From NCBI GenBank assembly GCA_048498515.1, contig JBEHXV010000007.1:1-64000 (forward strand): 64,000 nt of DNA, given 5' to 3'. Numbering within the stretch: position 1 is the first letter of the stretch; every line of letters begins with the position of its first letter. Below are positions 52,112 through 61,280 of the stretch, in pieces. The DNA comes from UBA4416 sp048498515 (GTDB lineage: Bacteria > Bacteroidota > Bacteroidia > B-17B0 > Aurantibacillaceae). A program made the position numbers and the translations under genes. The notes below the pieces were generated by a model, which saw nothing but the letters and a program-made list of their open reading frames with translations, had not been told where the DNA came from and searched no databases.

Positions 52112-53764
52112 ATGAAATTCACACGGTTTTTTGTTGTTTTCATCTTCGCGATAGCCTGCATTACTGCAAGGGCGCAATACAGCGTTTATAGCGATGGTGA
52201 TAAGCAGGGCGTAAAACAAAATGATAAAATTATTATCAAGGCAAAGTATGAGCGTGTTGTGATTGGCGATACGGCTGTGTTTGCGCTCTTAAAGAATGGA
52301 ACCTGGCAATATGTTACTGCCGGTGGCAAAGAAATTTATAGCCTTAAGGAATCTGATTTTTTGCCATATAAAAACGGCTATGGTTTTGTCATAGATCATA
52401 AAACGTTTAATTGTTACACAATTAACAGTAAAGGCGAAGTCTTAAGCAGTTATTACGAAAGAACAGAACCTTCCAGGTATCATAAGCTGCTGGTATTTGA
52501 TGCTGCGGTTTACGATTGTTATGGAAATGTGATTTGCAGGGGATATGAGCGGATTGAACGACTTAGTAATACTTTGCTGTTTATTAAAAAAGCGGGAGGA
52601 GAAAGTAGCGGGATGTTATTGAACACCACAGGACAGGTGCTGCATGAAGGTTCAATTCCGGAAGCAGTAACACAACAACTCTGGTATGTAAAAGGAACTG
52701 GTGGAAAACCGGGCTTTTTGATGAATGCATCAGGAACCGCTATTTTAAAAAACATCCTGACTTTCAATGTTCATGATAAAGATCTGGCAAAAGTCACCAC
52801 CGCATCAGGCACAGGCATATATAATTTTAAAAGTCAAAACTGGCTCATAAAACCGGACGGTATAGCAGGGATAGAATTTGTTAACGGGTATTTTTGGGCT
52901 TCAGCTGCCGACAGCTCCTTTTCACTGATTGCTGATGTGCAGGGAAAACAGAAACGCATAGATGGAATTAAGATTGACAGGGCCGGAACAGAGCGTATAC
53001 TGGTTGCTACAAATAATGAGGTAGCACTCTATTCTTTTAGCGGGGAACGTTTTGGCGACAGCTACAGTTCTGTTTATAGCGATGTTTCGTGTAACCGGCT
53101 GGCGGTTACAAAAGGAACCAGCTTCGCTTACATCGATGCTGAAACCGGAAGACTGTGCAGTAATTTTTATCCTTTGTATTACCGCGTTGGGCAAAGAGGC
53201 TTTTCGGAAACAGGAAAAACCATCATTAAAGGAATGACAATTGTTGTGGCCTCGCCATTGTTGCCACTGGTTAGCCGTAAGCTCGATAAATATTCCTTAA
53301 GGCCTTACATCGAACCGCTTAATCCACCACCGCTTTACAACAATGGCCTTGCGCTGATTGCCGTGGCTGAGCCTGGCTCGGAACAAAAGCGGAATGATTC
53401 ATTATTTTTATCCAGTTCCGTTTTCCTTGATTATGTTTTTATAGACACAACAGGCAAAGAAGTTTCACCACGCTACCATGAAGCTTTGCCTTTTGCCAAT
53501 GACTGGACCTGGGTAAAGAAGAATGAGCGATACCAGAGAATAGACCGAAAATTTAAACCACTTTTTGAGAAAGAGTCCTTTAATGATATACAGGCTGTTT
53601 GGAACGGCGCTTATTTTTTTGTAGAAAAGGAAGTGTTTTTTACAGGCTTGATGAACAGTAAAGGTGAATGGATTGCAAAGCCAATCTATACATTCATTAT
53701 GGATGAAGGCGATCAGCTGGTGGGAATAAAAGACGGTAATAGAACGGTATTGGTTAAGAAATAA
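52112..53764 (+). CDS. WG-repeat-like secreted protein
   Basis: 550 residues; signal peptide (FFVVFIFAIACITARAQ). Consists of WG-like repeats, about 40-50 residues each: YSDGDKQGVKQNDKIIIKAKYERV, GTWQYVTAGGKEIY, YDCYGNVICRGYERIERL, TGLMNSKGEWIAKPIYTFIMDEGDQLVGIKDG. WG repeats are widespread in Bacteroidota and usually mediate protein interactions; no enzyme motif. It is monocistronic by spacing and followed by a dispersed inverted repeat. Confidence 0.8.
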   Translation: MKFTRFFVVFIFAIACITARAQYSVYSDGDKQGVKQNDKIIIKAKYERVVIGDTAVFALLKNGTWQYVTAGGKEIYSLKESDFLPYKNGYGFVIDHKTFNCYTINSKGEVLSSYYERTEPSRYHKLLVFDAAVYDCYGNVICRGYERIERLSNTLLFIKKAGGESSGMLLNTTGQVLHEGSIPEAVTQQLWYVKGTGGKPGFLMNASGTAILKNILTFNVHDKDLAKVTTASGTGIYNFKSQNWLIKPDGIAGIEFVNGYFWASAADSSFSLIADVQGKQKRIDGIKIDRAGTERILVATNNEVALYSFSGERFGDSYSSVYSDVSCNRLAVTKGTSFAYIDAETGRLCSNFYPLYYRVGQRGFSETGKTIIKGMTIVVASPLLPLVSRKLDKYSLRPYIEPLNPPPLYNNGLALIAVAEPGSEQKRNDSLFLSSSVFLDYVFIDTTGKEVSPRYHEALPFANDWTWVKKNERYQRIDRKFKPLFEKESFNDIQAVWNGAYFFVEKEVFFTGLMNSKGEWIAKPIYTFIMDEGDQLVGIKDGNRTVLVKK

Positions 53765-53770
53765 ATTTCC

Positions 53771-53874
53771 TGTCACTTCGAGTAGTTCCGACGATAGGAG
53801 GAACGTATCGAGAAGTGATTAGTAGAAGATTGGTTCTCGATACGCTTCACTCTGTTCCGCTACTCGAACTGACA
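53771..53874. repeat. Dispersed inverted-repeat element (TGTCAnTTCGAG family)
   Basis: Begins TGTCACTTCGAGTAG and ends CTACTCGAACTGACA; inner arms GTATCGAGAA and TTCTCGATAC also pair. Two further copies in the window (22672, 33146) share these ends. Sits in a convergent gap with no reading frame. Confidence 0.85.
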
Positions 53875-53887
53875 ATATGTTTTGCTT

Positions 53888-54676
53888 TTACAACGAAGCA
53901 GTCCTTCCCCCATCAACCGGTAAATTGATCCCGTTGATGTAAGAAGCGGCCGGCGAGGCTAAAAAGGCCACCGCATTGGCAACCTCGGAAGCTTCCGCGA
54001 AACGTCCCATCGGAATTTCGGAAAGCATTTCATTAGTTACCGAATCCAACGCATGTCCTGTTTTTGCCGACTTGTTTTCGATAATGGTTTTTAAGCGAAC
54101 CGTGGAAGTAGCACCCGGCAGTACATTGTTAACCGTTATGTTGAATTTTCCCAGCTCGTTTGCCAGTGTTTTTGCCCAGTTGGCAACAGCGGCCCTGATG
54201 GTGTTGGATACACCCAGGTTTGGCAATGGCGCCTTTACCGATGTGGAAATAATATTAATGATGCGGCCGTATTTCGCGTGCTTCATCCCTTCAATACAAG
54301 CCTGTGACAAAATGTGGTTGCATACCAGGTGGTTATTAAAAGCGGACAGGAATTCGTCGGTTTTTGCCATATGCGCAGGGCCGGCAGGTGGACCGCCCGT
54401 ATTATTCACTAAAATATGTACTGTTGGCTGGCGTTGTAAATATGCCTCTACAATGTTCTTTAACTCTTCGGGCTTGCTGAAATCAACACAGAGGTAAGAG
54501 TGCAGCTGACCGGCAGCGGTGCTTAACTCCTGCTTTACTGTTTTTAATGCTTCTTCATTTCGCGCTACTAATGTCACCGCCGCGCCCAGGTTTGCCAGTT
54601 CAATAGCAATGGCTTTTCCTATTCCCTGTGTGCTCCCGCAAACAATGGCCTGTTTATTTTTTAAGTCTAAGTTCAT
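53888..54676 (-). CDS. SDR family oxidoreductase with atypical active site
   Basis: 262 residues. Rossmann fold: GSTQGIGKAIA (nucleotide loop), VNNTGGPP, then a segment normally holding Ser-Tyr-x3-Lys. Here it is ISTSVKAPLPNLGVSNTIRAAVANWAKTL, so Tyr is Ser and Lys is Arg. Late motif NNVLPGATST. The family includes subgroups lacking the full tetrad; activity is uncertain. Otherwise the length and layout match FabG-like SDRs. Confidence 0.88.
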   Translation of the reverse strand: MNLDLKNKQAIVCGSTQGIGKAIAIELANLGAAVTLVARNEEALKTVKQELSTAAGQLHSYLCVDFSKPEELKNIVEAYLQRQPTVHILVNNTGGPPAGPAHMAKTDEFLSAFNNHLVCNHILSQACIEGMKHAKYGRIINIISTSVKAPLPNLGVSNTIRAAVANWAKTLANELGKFNITVNNVLPGATSTVRLKTIIENKSAKTGHALDSVTNEMLSEIPMGRFAEASEVANAVAFLASPAASYINGINLPVDGGRTASL

Positions 54677-54754
54677 GTGAGATTACGAATTTGATACGAA
54701 TGTGTGATTACGAATAAAATACGAATATACGAATCTGTGTGAAGTATAAAGTAG

Positions 54755-55201
54755 TTAGGTTTTTCTTTTAGAGGCAAAAAAATCTTTTAAAAGAACAGCG
54801 CATTCATTTTCCAATACTCCTTTCGTTACTATCGTTTTGGGATGCAATACTACCTGGTTTACTTTAGTAAAGCCCCTTTTTTCATCGGTGGCGCCGTATA
54901 CTATTTTGCTAATATGGGTCCAGTGCAAAGCGCCGGCACACATCAGGCAAGGTTCCAGGGTAACGTATAAGGTACAGTCATTCAGGTATTTTCCGCCAAT
55001 AGCGTTGGCAGCAGATGTAATGGCCTGCATTTCGGCATGTGCGGTTACGTCGTTCAAACGCTCGGTGTAATTATGTGCCCTGGCAATTACTTTATTGTTG
55101 GCTACAATCACGGCGCCAACCGGTACCTCGTCGGCCTCAAAAGCCTTGCGGGCTTCTTTTAGCGCTTCGTTCATAAAGTAATCGTCAGAGTATAATTCCA
55201 T
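54755..55201 (-). CDS. tadA: tRNA-specific adenosine deaminase / nucleoside deaminase
   Basis: 148 residues. Zinc-binding motifs: THAEMQAI (His and catalytic Glu) and PCLMCAGALHW (two Cys). N-terminal FMNEALKEARKAFEADEVPVGAVIV is typical of TadA, which makes inosine at A34 of tRNA-Arg. Guanine deaminase relatives share the motifs, so the symbol is a best guess. Its start overlaps the VOC gene's stop by one base (TAATG). Confidence 0.87.
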   Translation of the reverse strand: MELYSDDYFMNEALKEARKAFEADEVPVGAVIVANNKVIARAHNYTERLNDVTAHAEMQAITSAANAIGGKYLNDCTLYVTLEPCLMCAGALHWTHISKIVYGATDEKRGFTKVNQVVLHPKTIVTKGVLENECAVLLKDFFASKRKT

Positions 55202-55581
55202 TACTTGGCGGCTTTAAAATCAGGGTTATAAATAAAACCAATGATGTTCTCCCATGGATCTTTAACGGTAGCTACAATAATTTCGCCGCCTACATTTTGG
55301 GGTTCTTCATGCACGGTAGCTCCCAGTTTTAGCAGGTGCTTGAAGGCCTCTTCCACATTTTTTACTCCCCAATACGACAGGACGCTATCTCCTTTCTCAA
55401 TCCCTGTTTGTTCCTCGGGTTGAAGCCCCAATTCGTAACCGCCAATATTAAAACCAACATAAAACGGTTCGTCAAAGTATGGTTTTACACCAAACGCTTT
55501 AATGTACCATTCTTTAGCATTGTCTATATTTCCTACCCTGTAAATGGTGGTTCGTAATCCGAATATGTTGGTAGATTTCAT
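55201..55581 (-). CDS. VOC family (glyoxalase/bleomycin-resistance fold) protein
   Basis: 126 residues, two beta-alpha-beta-beta-beta repeats: TTIYRVGNIDNAKEWYIKAFGVKPYFDEPFYVGFNIGGYELGL, then VLSYWGVKNVEEAFKHLLKLGATVHEEPQNVGGEIIVATVKDPWENIIGFIYNP. Metal-dependent glyoxalase I or unrelated small-molecule enzyme; substrate not predicted. Adjoins tadA by a one-base overlap, and gltX ends 22 bp upstream. Confidence 0.85.
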   Translation of the reverse strand: MKSTNIFGLRTTIYRVGNIDNAKEWYIKAFGVKPYFDEPFYVGFNIGGYELGLQPEEQTGIEKGDSVLSYWGVKNVEEAFKHLLKLGATVHEEPQNVGGEIIVATVKDPWENIIGFIYNPDFKAAK

Positions 55582-55603
55582 CGCTAATGAAGGTTGATGG
55601 ATT

Positions 55604-57121
55604 TTATAATTTTGCTAAAGCGTTTTTTAAGCGGGCAATCACTTCCTCTTTTCCTAACAAGGCCAGCATGTCAAATAACTGCGCGCCACCGGCAACTCCC
55701 GTGGTTAATACACGAACCAACTGCATGTCAATTTTTCCAAGTTCAGGCTCAACAGATGCAAACAGGTCGTGTATGGAATTGGTGTTCCATGGCTCCAACG
55801 CATTTAATTTCTCAGTTAATGCCGTATAAGTAGTTTTGGAATTTTCGTTCCATTTTTTTGCCATTACTTTTTCATCGTAGCTGGTTGGCGCTACAAAAAA
55901 ATAAGAACCCAAATCATAAAACTCGTTGATGAAATGCGCTTTTTCCTTTACCAGCCTGCAAAATTCAGTCACAAAGGCTTTGTCTTTTTTAACACCCCTG
56001 GCTTCAAGCAAAGGCATCACCGCTTCTGCCAGCTGCTCATCGCTTTGCATGCGCAGGTATTGCTGGTTGAACCATTTTGTTTTTTCAGGATCAAATTTTG
56101 CGCCCGACTTGTTCACACGTTCAAACGAAAAACTGTCAATCAATTCTTCCTTGCTCATGATCTCGCGGTTGTCGCCCGGGTTCCATCCCAATAAAGCCAG
56201 CATGTTAATGAAGGCATCGGGTGTAAAGCCTGATTCGCGGTAGCCAACGTAATCGGCATTATCCCTAGGGTCGTGCCAGTTTAACGGGAACATAGGCAAG
56301 CCCGATTTGTCGCGTTTTGATAGTTTACCGTTTCCATCCGGTTTCAGGATCAAAGGTAAATGTGCCAGTTTTGGCATCTCTTCTTCCAAACCTAAATAGC
56401 GGTAAATGAGAATATGTGATGGCGCGCTTGGCAACCATTCTTCGCCACGCACGGCATGAGAAATTTTCATTTCAATATCATCCACAATGTGCGCTAAGTG
56501 ATAAGTTGGCATTCCGTCCGATTTCAATAAGATCTTATCATCTACCTGCGATGAGTTAACTGTAACCCATCCGCGGATAATGTCATGAAAACGGATCTCT
56601 TCATTACGCGGAACTTTTAAACGAACCACATGTGGCGTACCACTATCAATTAATTTCTTTACTTCATCTTCGGGCAGGGTCAATGAGTTGCGCATGTTTT
56701 GGCGAGTTACCGCGTTGTATTGTGGGGCCACTACTTTAGCGGCTTCCAGGCGCTTGCGCATCTCATCCAGCTCTTCGGAGGTATCGAAGGCAATGTAAGC
56801 ATGCCCTGAGGCCACCAAACGGTCGGCATATTTTTGGTAAATACCTAATTCTTTTCGTTCACTCTGGCGGTAGGGCGCATAAGGGCCGTCGCCAAAACCA
56901 ACGCCTTCGTTAGGCTCAATACCGCACCATTTTAATGAATTGATGATATATTCTTCGGCACCCGGTACAAACCTGTTTTGATCGGTATCTTCAATACGCA
57001 ATACAAAATCGCCGCCATGCTTTTTGGCAAATAAATAACTGAACAGGGCAGTGCGCACACCTCCCATGTGTAAACCACCGGTTGGGCTCGGCGCAAAACG
57101 TAATCGAACTCTTTTTTCCAT
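55604..57121 (-). CDS. gltX: Glutamate-tRNA ligase
   Basis: 505 residues from ATG at 57121 (MEKRVRLRFAPSPTGG); ATG at 57130 is also in frame. Class I synthetase: HIGH-like GGLHMGG, RIEDTDQNRF, KMSKS-like KLSKRDKSG. Length and the C-terminal anticodon-binding region are normal for GluRS rather than GlnRS. Charges tRNA-Glu with glutamate. It is first in the minus-strand run gltX-VOC-tadA. Confidence 0.96.
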   Translation of the reverse strand: MEKRVRLRFAPSPTGGLHMGGVRTALFSYLFAKKHGGDFVLRIEDTDQNRFVPGAEEYIINSLKWCGIEPNEGVGFGDGPYAPYRQSERKELGIYQKYADRLVASGHAYIAFDTSEELDEMRKRLEAAKVVAPQYNAVTRQNMRNSLTLPEDEVKKLIDSGTPHVVRLKVPRNEEIRFHDIIRGWVTVNSSQVDDKILLKSDGMPTYHLAHIVDDIEMKISHAVRGEEWLPSAPSHILIYRYLGLEEEMPKLAHLPLILKPDGNGKLSKRDKSGLPMFPLNWHDPRDNADYVGYRESGFTPDAFINMLALLGWNPGDNREIMSKEELIDSFSFERVNKSGAKFDPEKTKWFNQQYLRMQSDEQLAEAVMPLLEARGVKKDKAFVTEFCRLVKEKAHFINEFYDLGSYFFVAPTSYDEKVMAKKWNENSKTTYTALTEKLNALEPWNTNSIHDLFASVEPELGKIDMQLVRVLTTGVAGGAQLFDMLALLGKEEVIARLKNALAKL

Positions 57122-57184
57122 AGCCAGCAAAGATAAATATAAAAATTAAACGGTATTTAAGAAAAAACAGTTAGCTTTAAACGA

Positions 57185-59200
57185 ATGAAAATGACCTGTA
57201 TCCGATACTTAGCGGCTTTATTATGTATTGTTCTTTGCGAAAGGTCAATTTCCCAGGACTTAAATATCGATTCCTGTTTGCAGGTTCTAAAAGCATCAAA
57301 AGAGGATACCAACAAGGTTATCCTTCTTAATAAAATTGCCTGGAATATTGCCTATTCAAATCTTAAGGAAGGATTGGACTATTCGAAACAAAGCTACGAC
57401 CTTGCCAGAAAGTTGAATTATGAGCGGATGTATCCAACCATTAGCAATACCTATGGCCTCATTTATGCCGATATGGCGGAGGTAGCATTGGCACTTGACC
57501 AATATATTGAAGGTTTAAAATACGCGAAAAAGCATAACGATATCGGATCATTGGCGGCATTGCACAACTCCCTTGGAAACTTATACGGTACAACCGGCGA
57601 AACCAGGAAGGCCATGTCCAATTACCTCATGAGCATGAAGGAGCTGCAAAAGATCTATCCCGATAGGTTTCCTGCTTTAACTGCCGGTAACCTGGTTGGG
57701 ATTTATACCACCCTGCAGAAATATGACAGCGCGATGTATTATGCCAACTTATGCATTGAGTATAACACCAAAAGGAACGACAAAACCGGCCTGATGACCA
57801 ATTACATTGCTCTTTCCGAGATCTACTCCAATCAAAAGAACGGTGAAAAATCGCTGGAAGCAGCGGGCAAAGCCCTTGTACTGGCCAAGGAAATGAAGGA
57901 CGATTATACCCTGTCGCATGTTTATGTTCAGTTGGGAAATGCCTACTCATTGAACGAAAGATACAAGGAAGCACTCGACGCGCTTGAACAGGCTGTTTTT
58001 TATTCGAAACAAACAGGCGATATGCCGGCTTTAGAGTTGGCTACACTTTATGTAAGCCAGATCTATGAAAAAAAGGGCGATTATAAAAACAGCTTAAAGT
58101 ATTATAAAGATTATAAAATATACCAGGACAGTACTCTGAATAATGAAAGTATTGAGCAGGTTAAAAATGCTGAAGCCAAATATGAGAATGAGAAAAAACA
58201 AAAAGAGATTGAACTCCTGAGCGAAAAGCAAAAACTGGCCGATGCAGAAAATCAGAAAAAGAAAACGTATTTGTATGTGGCATTAGGCGGCATCATTGCA
58301 CTGGGTTTTGTACTGGTTATATTGTACCGTAACAACAGGTTGAAGCAGCGCACCAATAAAAACCTGGAGTCGTATAACAAAGCCATTAACCAGCAAAAAG
58401 TGCTGGTTGAAGTTAAAAATAAAGAAATAACGGATAGTATCAATTATGCCAAACGCATACAACAAAGCATATTGACAAGCAGCGCTTATTTTGAGAATCA
58501 CACAAATGATTTTTTTATCCTCTTCAAGCCCAAGGACATTGTAAGCGGCGATTTTTACTGGGCATTGCACCATGAGAATAAATTTATGCTGATGACAGCC
58601 GACTGCACAGGTCATGGCGTGCCCGGGGCTATGATGAGCATGATGGGCATTAATTTTTTGAATGAGATTGTCAATGAGCGAAAGATCACCAATCCTGCCG
58701 ATGTATTGAACCAGTTGCGAAAAGACATTGTAAAAGCCCTGAACCCTGAAGATATTATTGAAACAAAAGATGGCATGGACTGTAGCCTTTGTTGTTTTGA
58801 CTTGCAGAGTATGGAGCTAAGTTACTCGGCTGCCAACAACAATTTTTATGTCATACGCCAAAAAGAGATCATGGTGTCGCAGGCAGATAAAATGCCGGTG
58901 GGTGCCGGGCATAATACCGACATGTTATTTAAGGAATATAAAACAGGTCTTCAAAAGGGCGACCTTGTGATTACCTTAACCGATGGTTATGCCGACCAAT
59001 TTGGTGGGCCAACCGCGCATAAGCATGGAGCGTTTGGACGGGGTAAGAAATTTAAATACAAACAACTGGAAGCCCTGTTGCTTGCATCGGCTCACTTACC
59101 ATTAGCGGAAATAAAAGAAAAACTGGATGATGCTTTTGAGTCCTGGAAGGGTGACCTGGAGCAGGTAGACGATGTATGTGTTATTGGGATCAGGATATAG
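57185..59200 (+). CDS. TPR / transmembrane / SpoIIE-type serine phosphatase
   Basis: 671 residues. Signal peptide (YLAALLCIVLCERSISQ), then TPR units from ~40 to 310 (KVILLNKIAWNIAYSNLKEGLDYSKQSYDLA; KALVLAKEMKDDYTLSHVYVQLGNAYSLNERYKEALDALEQA), a coiled coil, one transmembrane helix at ~360-382 and a cytoplasmic SpoIIE/PP2C domain (~415-671). Metal/catalytic motifs: VSGDFYWALHH, ADCTGHGVPGAMMSMMG, TLTDGYADQFGG. So periplasmic TPR sensing controls an internal phosphatase, presumably on anti-sigma or partner-switch proteins. Immediately followed by its paralog. Confidence 0.92.
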   Translation: MKMTCIRYLAALLCIVLCERSISQDLNIDSCLQVLKASKEDTNKVILLNKIAWNIAYSNLKEGLDYSKQSYDLARKLNYERMYPTISNTYGLIYADMAEVALALDQYIEGLKYAKKHNDIGSLAALHNSLGNLYGTTGETRKAMSNYLMSMKELQKIYPDRFPALTAGNLVGIYTTLQKYDSAMYYANLCIEYNTKRNDKTGLMTNYIALSEIYSNQKNGEKSLEAAGKALVLAKEMKDDYTLSHVYVQLGNAYSLNERYKEALDALEQAVFYSKQTGDMPALELATLYVSQIYEKKGDYKNSLKYYKDYKIYQDSTLNNESIEQVKNAEAKYENEKKQKEIELLSEKQKLADAENQKKKTYLYVALGGIIALGFVLVILYRNNRLKQRTNKNLESYNKAINQQKVLVEVKNKEITDSINYAKRIQQSILTSSAYFENHTNDFFILFKPKDIVSGDFYWALHHENKFMLMTADCTGHGVPGAMMSMMGINFLNEIVNERKITNPADVLNQLRKDIVKALNPEDIIETKDGMDCSLCCFDLQSMELSYSAANNNFYVIRQKEIMVSQADKMPVGAGHNTDMLFKEYKTGLQKGDLVITLTDGYADQFGGPTAHKHGAFGRGKKFKYKQLEALLLASAHLPLAEIKEKLDDAFESWKGDLEQVDDVCVIGIRI

Positions 59201-59204
59201 TGCC

Positions 59205-61196
59205 ATGAAAAAGTGCAGCTTCACATATGCCATTTTGCTTTGCAGTATCCTGCTTTGTGGCCAATCGTTTTCGCAGGGGCTTAATATCGATTCCTGTTTG
59301 CGGGTTTTAAAAACAGCCAAAGAAGATACCAATAAAGTACTTTTACTCGACGACATAGCGTGGAACATCAGCTATCAAAACCTGCAAAAAGGGATTGACT
59401 ATTCTAACCGCAGCCTTGAACTGGCTAAAAAGCTCAACTACGAGCAAGGCTACGCTAATATTTACAATACCCAGGGCGCAATTTACGACGATATGGCGGA
59501 GCTGGCCAAAGCGCTTAATTTTTACCTGGAGGGATTAAAGTACGCGAAAAAATATTCGCAAACCGGGCAGCTGGGCATCATTCACAATTCGCTGGGGAAT
59601 TTATATTCAAAGCGAAGCGAGTACCAAAAGGCCCTGTCGCATTACTTGAAAAGTGTTGACATGGCCAATAGCAGTGATCGTAAAGACGCGGCTTATCTTG
59701 TGTACGGAAATATTGCCAGCATCTACGTCAGGTTCAAAAACCTGGATAGCGCTACGTATTATCTTAACAAGTGCATGGCTTATCATTTAAAAACCAACAA
59801 TGAGCAAAGGTTGATGAATAATTACATGCTGCTTTCGGAAATACATTATGAGAAGAATGAAGCGCCTGCCTGCCTGCTTTATGCCAACAAGTCGGTTGAG
59901 CTTGCTCAAAAACTTAACGACCGGTATACGCTTGCCCATGCTTACCAACAACTGGCTTTTGCATACCAAATCAATAAACGGATACCTGACGCCATGAACG
60001 CCTTACATCATTCGATTGACGTAGCGAAAGAAACAGGCGATATACCAACCCTTGAAAAAACGGCAGGTTATTTAAGTGAACTTTATGAGGAACAGGGTGA
60101 CTTTAAAAACAGCCTCGTTTATTTTAAGGAGTATAAATCGTACAAGGACAGTTCGTTAAACCACGAGAGCATTCAGCAGGTTAAAAACGCAGAAGCGAAA
60201 TACGAGAACGAAAAAAAGCAAAAGGAGATTGAATTGCTGGGCGAGAGGCAAAAGATCAACGCAACAGAAGATCATAAGAAGAAGATCTATTTGTCGGCAG
60301 CGGTTGTGGGCATCATCATTCTTGGTTTTGTACTGCTTGTGCTATATCGTAATAATTTATTGAAACAAAAAACCAACAAGAACCTGGAAGCTTTTAATAA
60401 GGAGGTCAACCAGCAAAAAGAGTTGGTAGAGATCAAGAATAAGGAAATAACCGATAGTATTAATTATGCTAAACGCATCCAGCAAAGTATTTTAACCAGC
60501 CATAACTACTTCAAAACAAACACAAGCGATTTTTTTATTTTGTTTAAACCCAAGGATATTGTAAGCGGCGATTTTTACTGGGCGCTGAACCATAACAACC
60601 GGTTTTTGGTAATGACGGCTGATTGCACCGGCCATGGTGTGCCGGGAGCCATGATGAGCATGATGGGCATTAACTTTTTGAACGAGATTGTGAACGAGAA
60701 GCGTATTGATAGTCCCGCAGAAATACTGAATAATTTGAGGAACGATATTGTAAAAGCCCTGAACCCTGAAGGAAGTATGGTTGAAACCAAAGACGGGATG
60801 GATTGCTGCCTGTGCAGCTTTGATTTTACTAACATGCAGCTGAACTATGCTGCCGCCAATACTATTTTTTATATCATTCGCGGTGCGGAAATTATTGTAT
60901 CCCGGTCAAATAAAATGCCTGTGGGAGCCGGCCATAATTCCAGCGAACCCTTTGAGGAATTTACAGTTAAGCTTCAAAAAGGTGACCTCGTGGTAACCTT
61001 AACCGATGGTTATGCCGATCAGTTTGGTGGGCAAAAAGGAAAGAAATTCAAATACAAGCAACTGGAAGAATTGTTGCTGGCCAACGCGCATCTGCCTTTA
61101 AACAACCTTCAATTAAAACTCGATGCAACCATTGAAGAGTGGAGGGGAAGCCTGGAGCAGGTGGATGATATTTGTGTGATCGGTATTCGTGTTTAA
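59205..61196 (+). CDS. TPR / transmembrane / SpoIIE-type serine phosphatase (tandem paralog)
   Basis: 663 residues from ATG at 59205, 4 bp after the first paralog. Same architecture and close sequence (YPISYQNLQKG-like N-terminal TPRs; TM ~361-382; SpoIIE from VSGDFYWALNHNN through ADCTGHGVPGAMMSMMG to LTDGYADQFGG). Near-identical phosphatase cores and differing TPR parts suggest a recent duplication with divergence of the sensing half. Both could serve one signalling pathway. Confidence 0.92.
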   Translation: MKKCSFTYAILLCSILLCGQSFSQGLNIDSCLRVLKTAKEDTNKVLLLDDIAWNISYQNLQKGIDYSNRSLELAKKLNYEQGYANIYNTQGAIYDDMAELAKALNFYLEGLKYAKKYSQTGQLGIIHNSLGNLYSKRSEYQKALSHYLKSVDMANSSDRKDAAYLVYGNIASIYVRFKNLDSATYYLNKCMAYHLKTNNEQRLMNNYMLLSEIHYEKNEAPACLLYANKSVELAQKLNDRYTLAHAYQQLAFAYQINKRIPDAMNALHHSIDVAKETGDIPTLEKTAGYLSELYEEQGDFKNSLVYFKEYKSYKDSSLNHESIQQVKNAEAKYENEKKQKEIELLGERQKINATEDHKKKIYLSAAVVGIIILGFVLLVLYRNNLLKQKTNKNLEAFNKEVNQQKELVEIKNKEITDSINYAKRIQQSILTSHNYFKTNTSDFFILFKPKDIVSGDFYWALNHNNRFLVMTADCTGHGVPGAMMSMMGINFLNEIVNEKRIDSPAEILNNLRNDIVKALNPEGSMVETKDGMDCCLCSFDFTNMQLNYAAANTIFYIIRGAEIIVSRSNKMPVGAGHNSSEPFEEFTVKLQKGDLVVTLTDGYADQFGGQKGKKFKYKQLEELLLANAHLPLNNLQLKLDATIEEWRGSLEQVDDICVIGIRV

Positions 61197-61280
61197 CAGG
61201 GCCTGGTACCCTATGACTTTTGATATAGGATGTATTGGCATAAGAATTTAATGAGATTGACATAAACCAAATCTTCAGTT

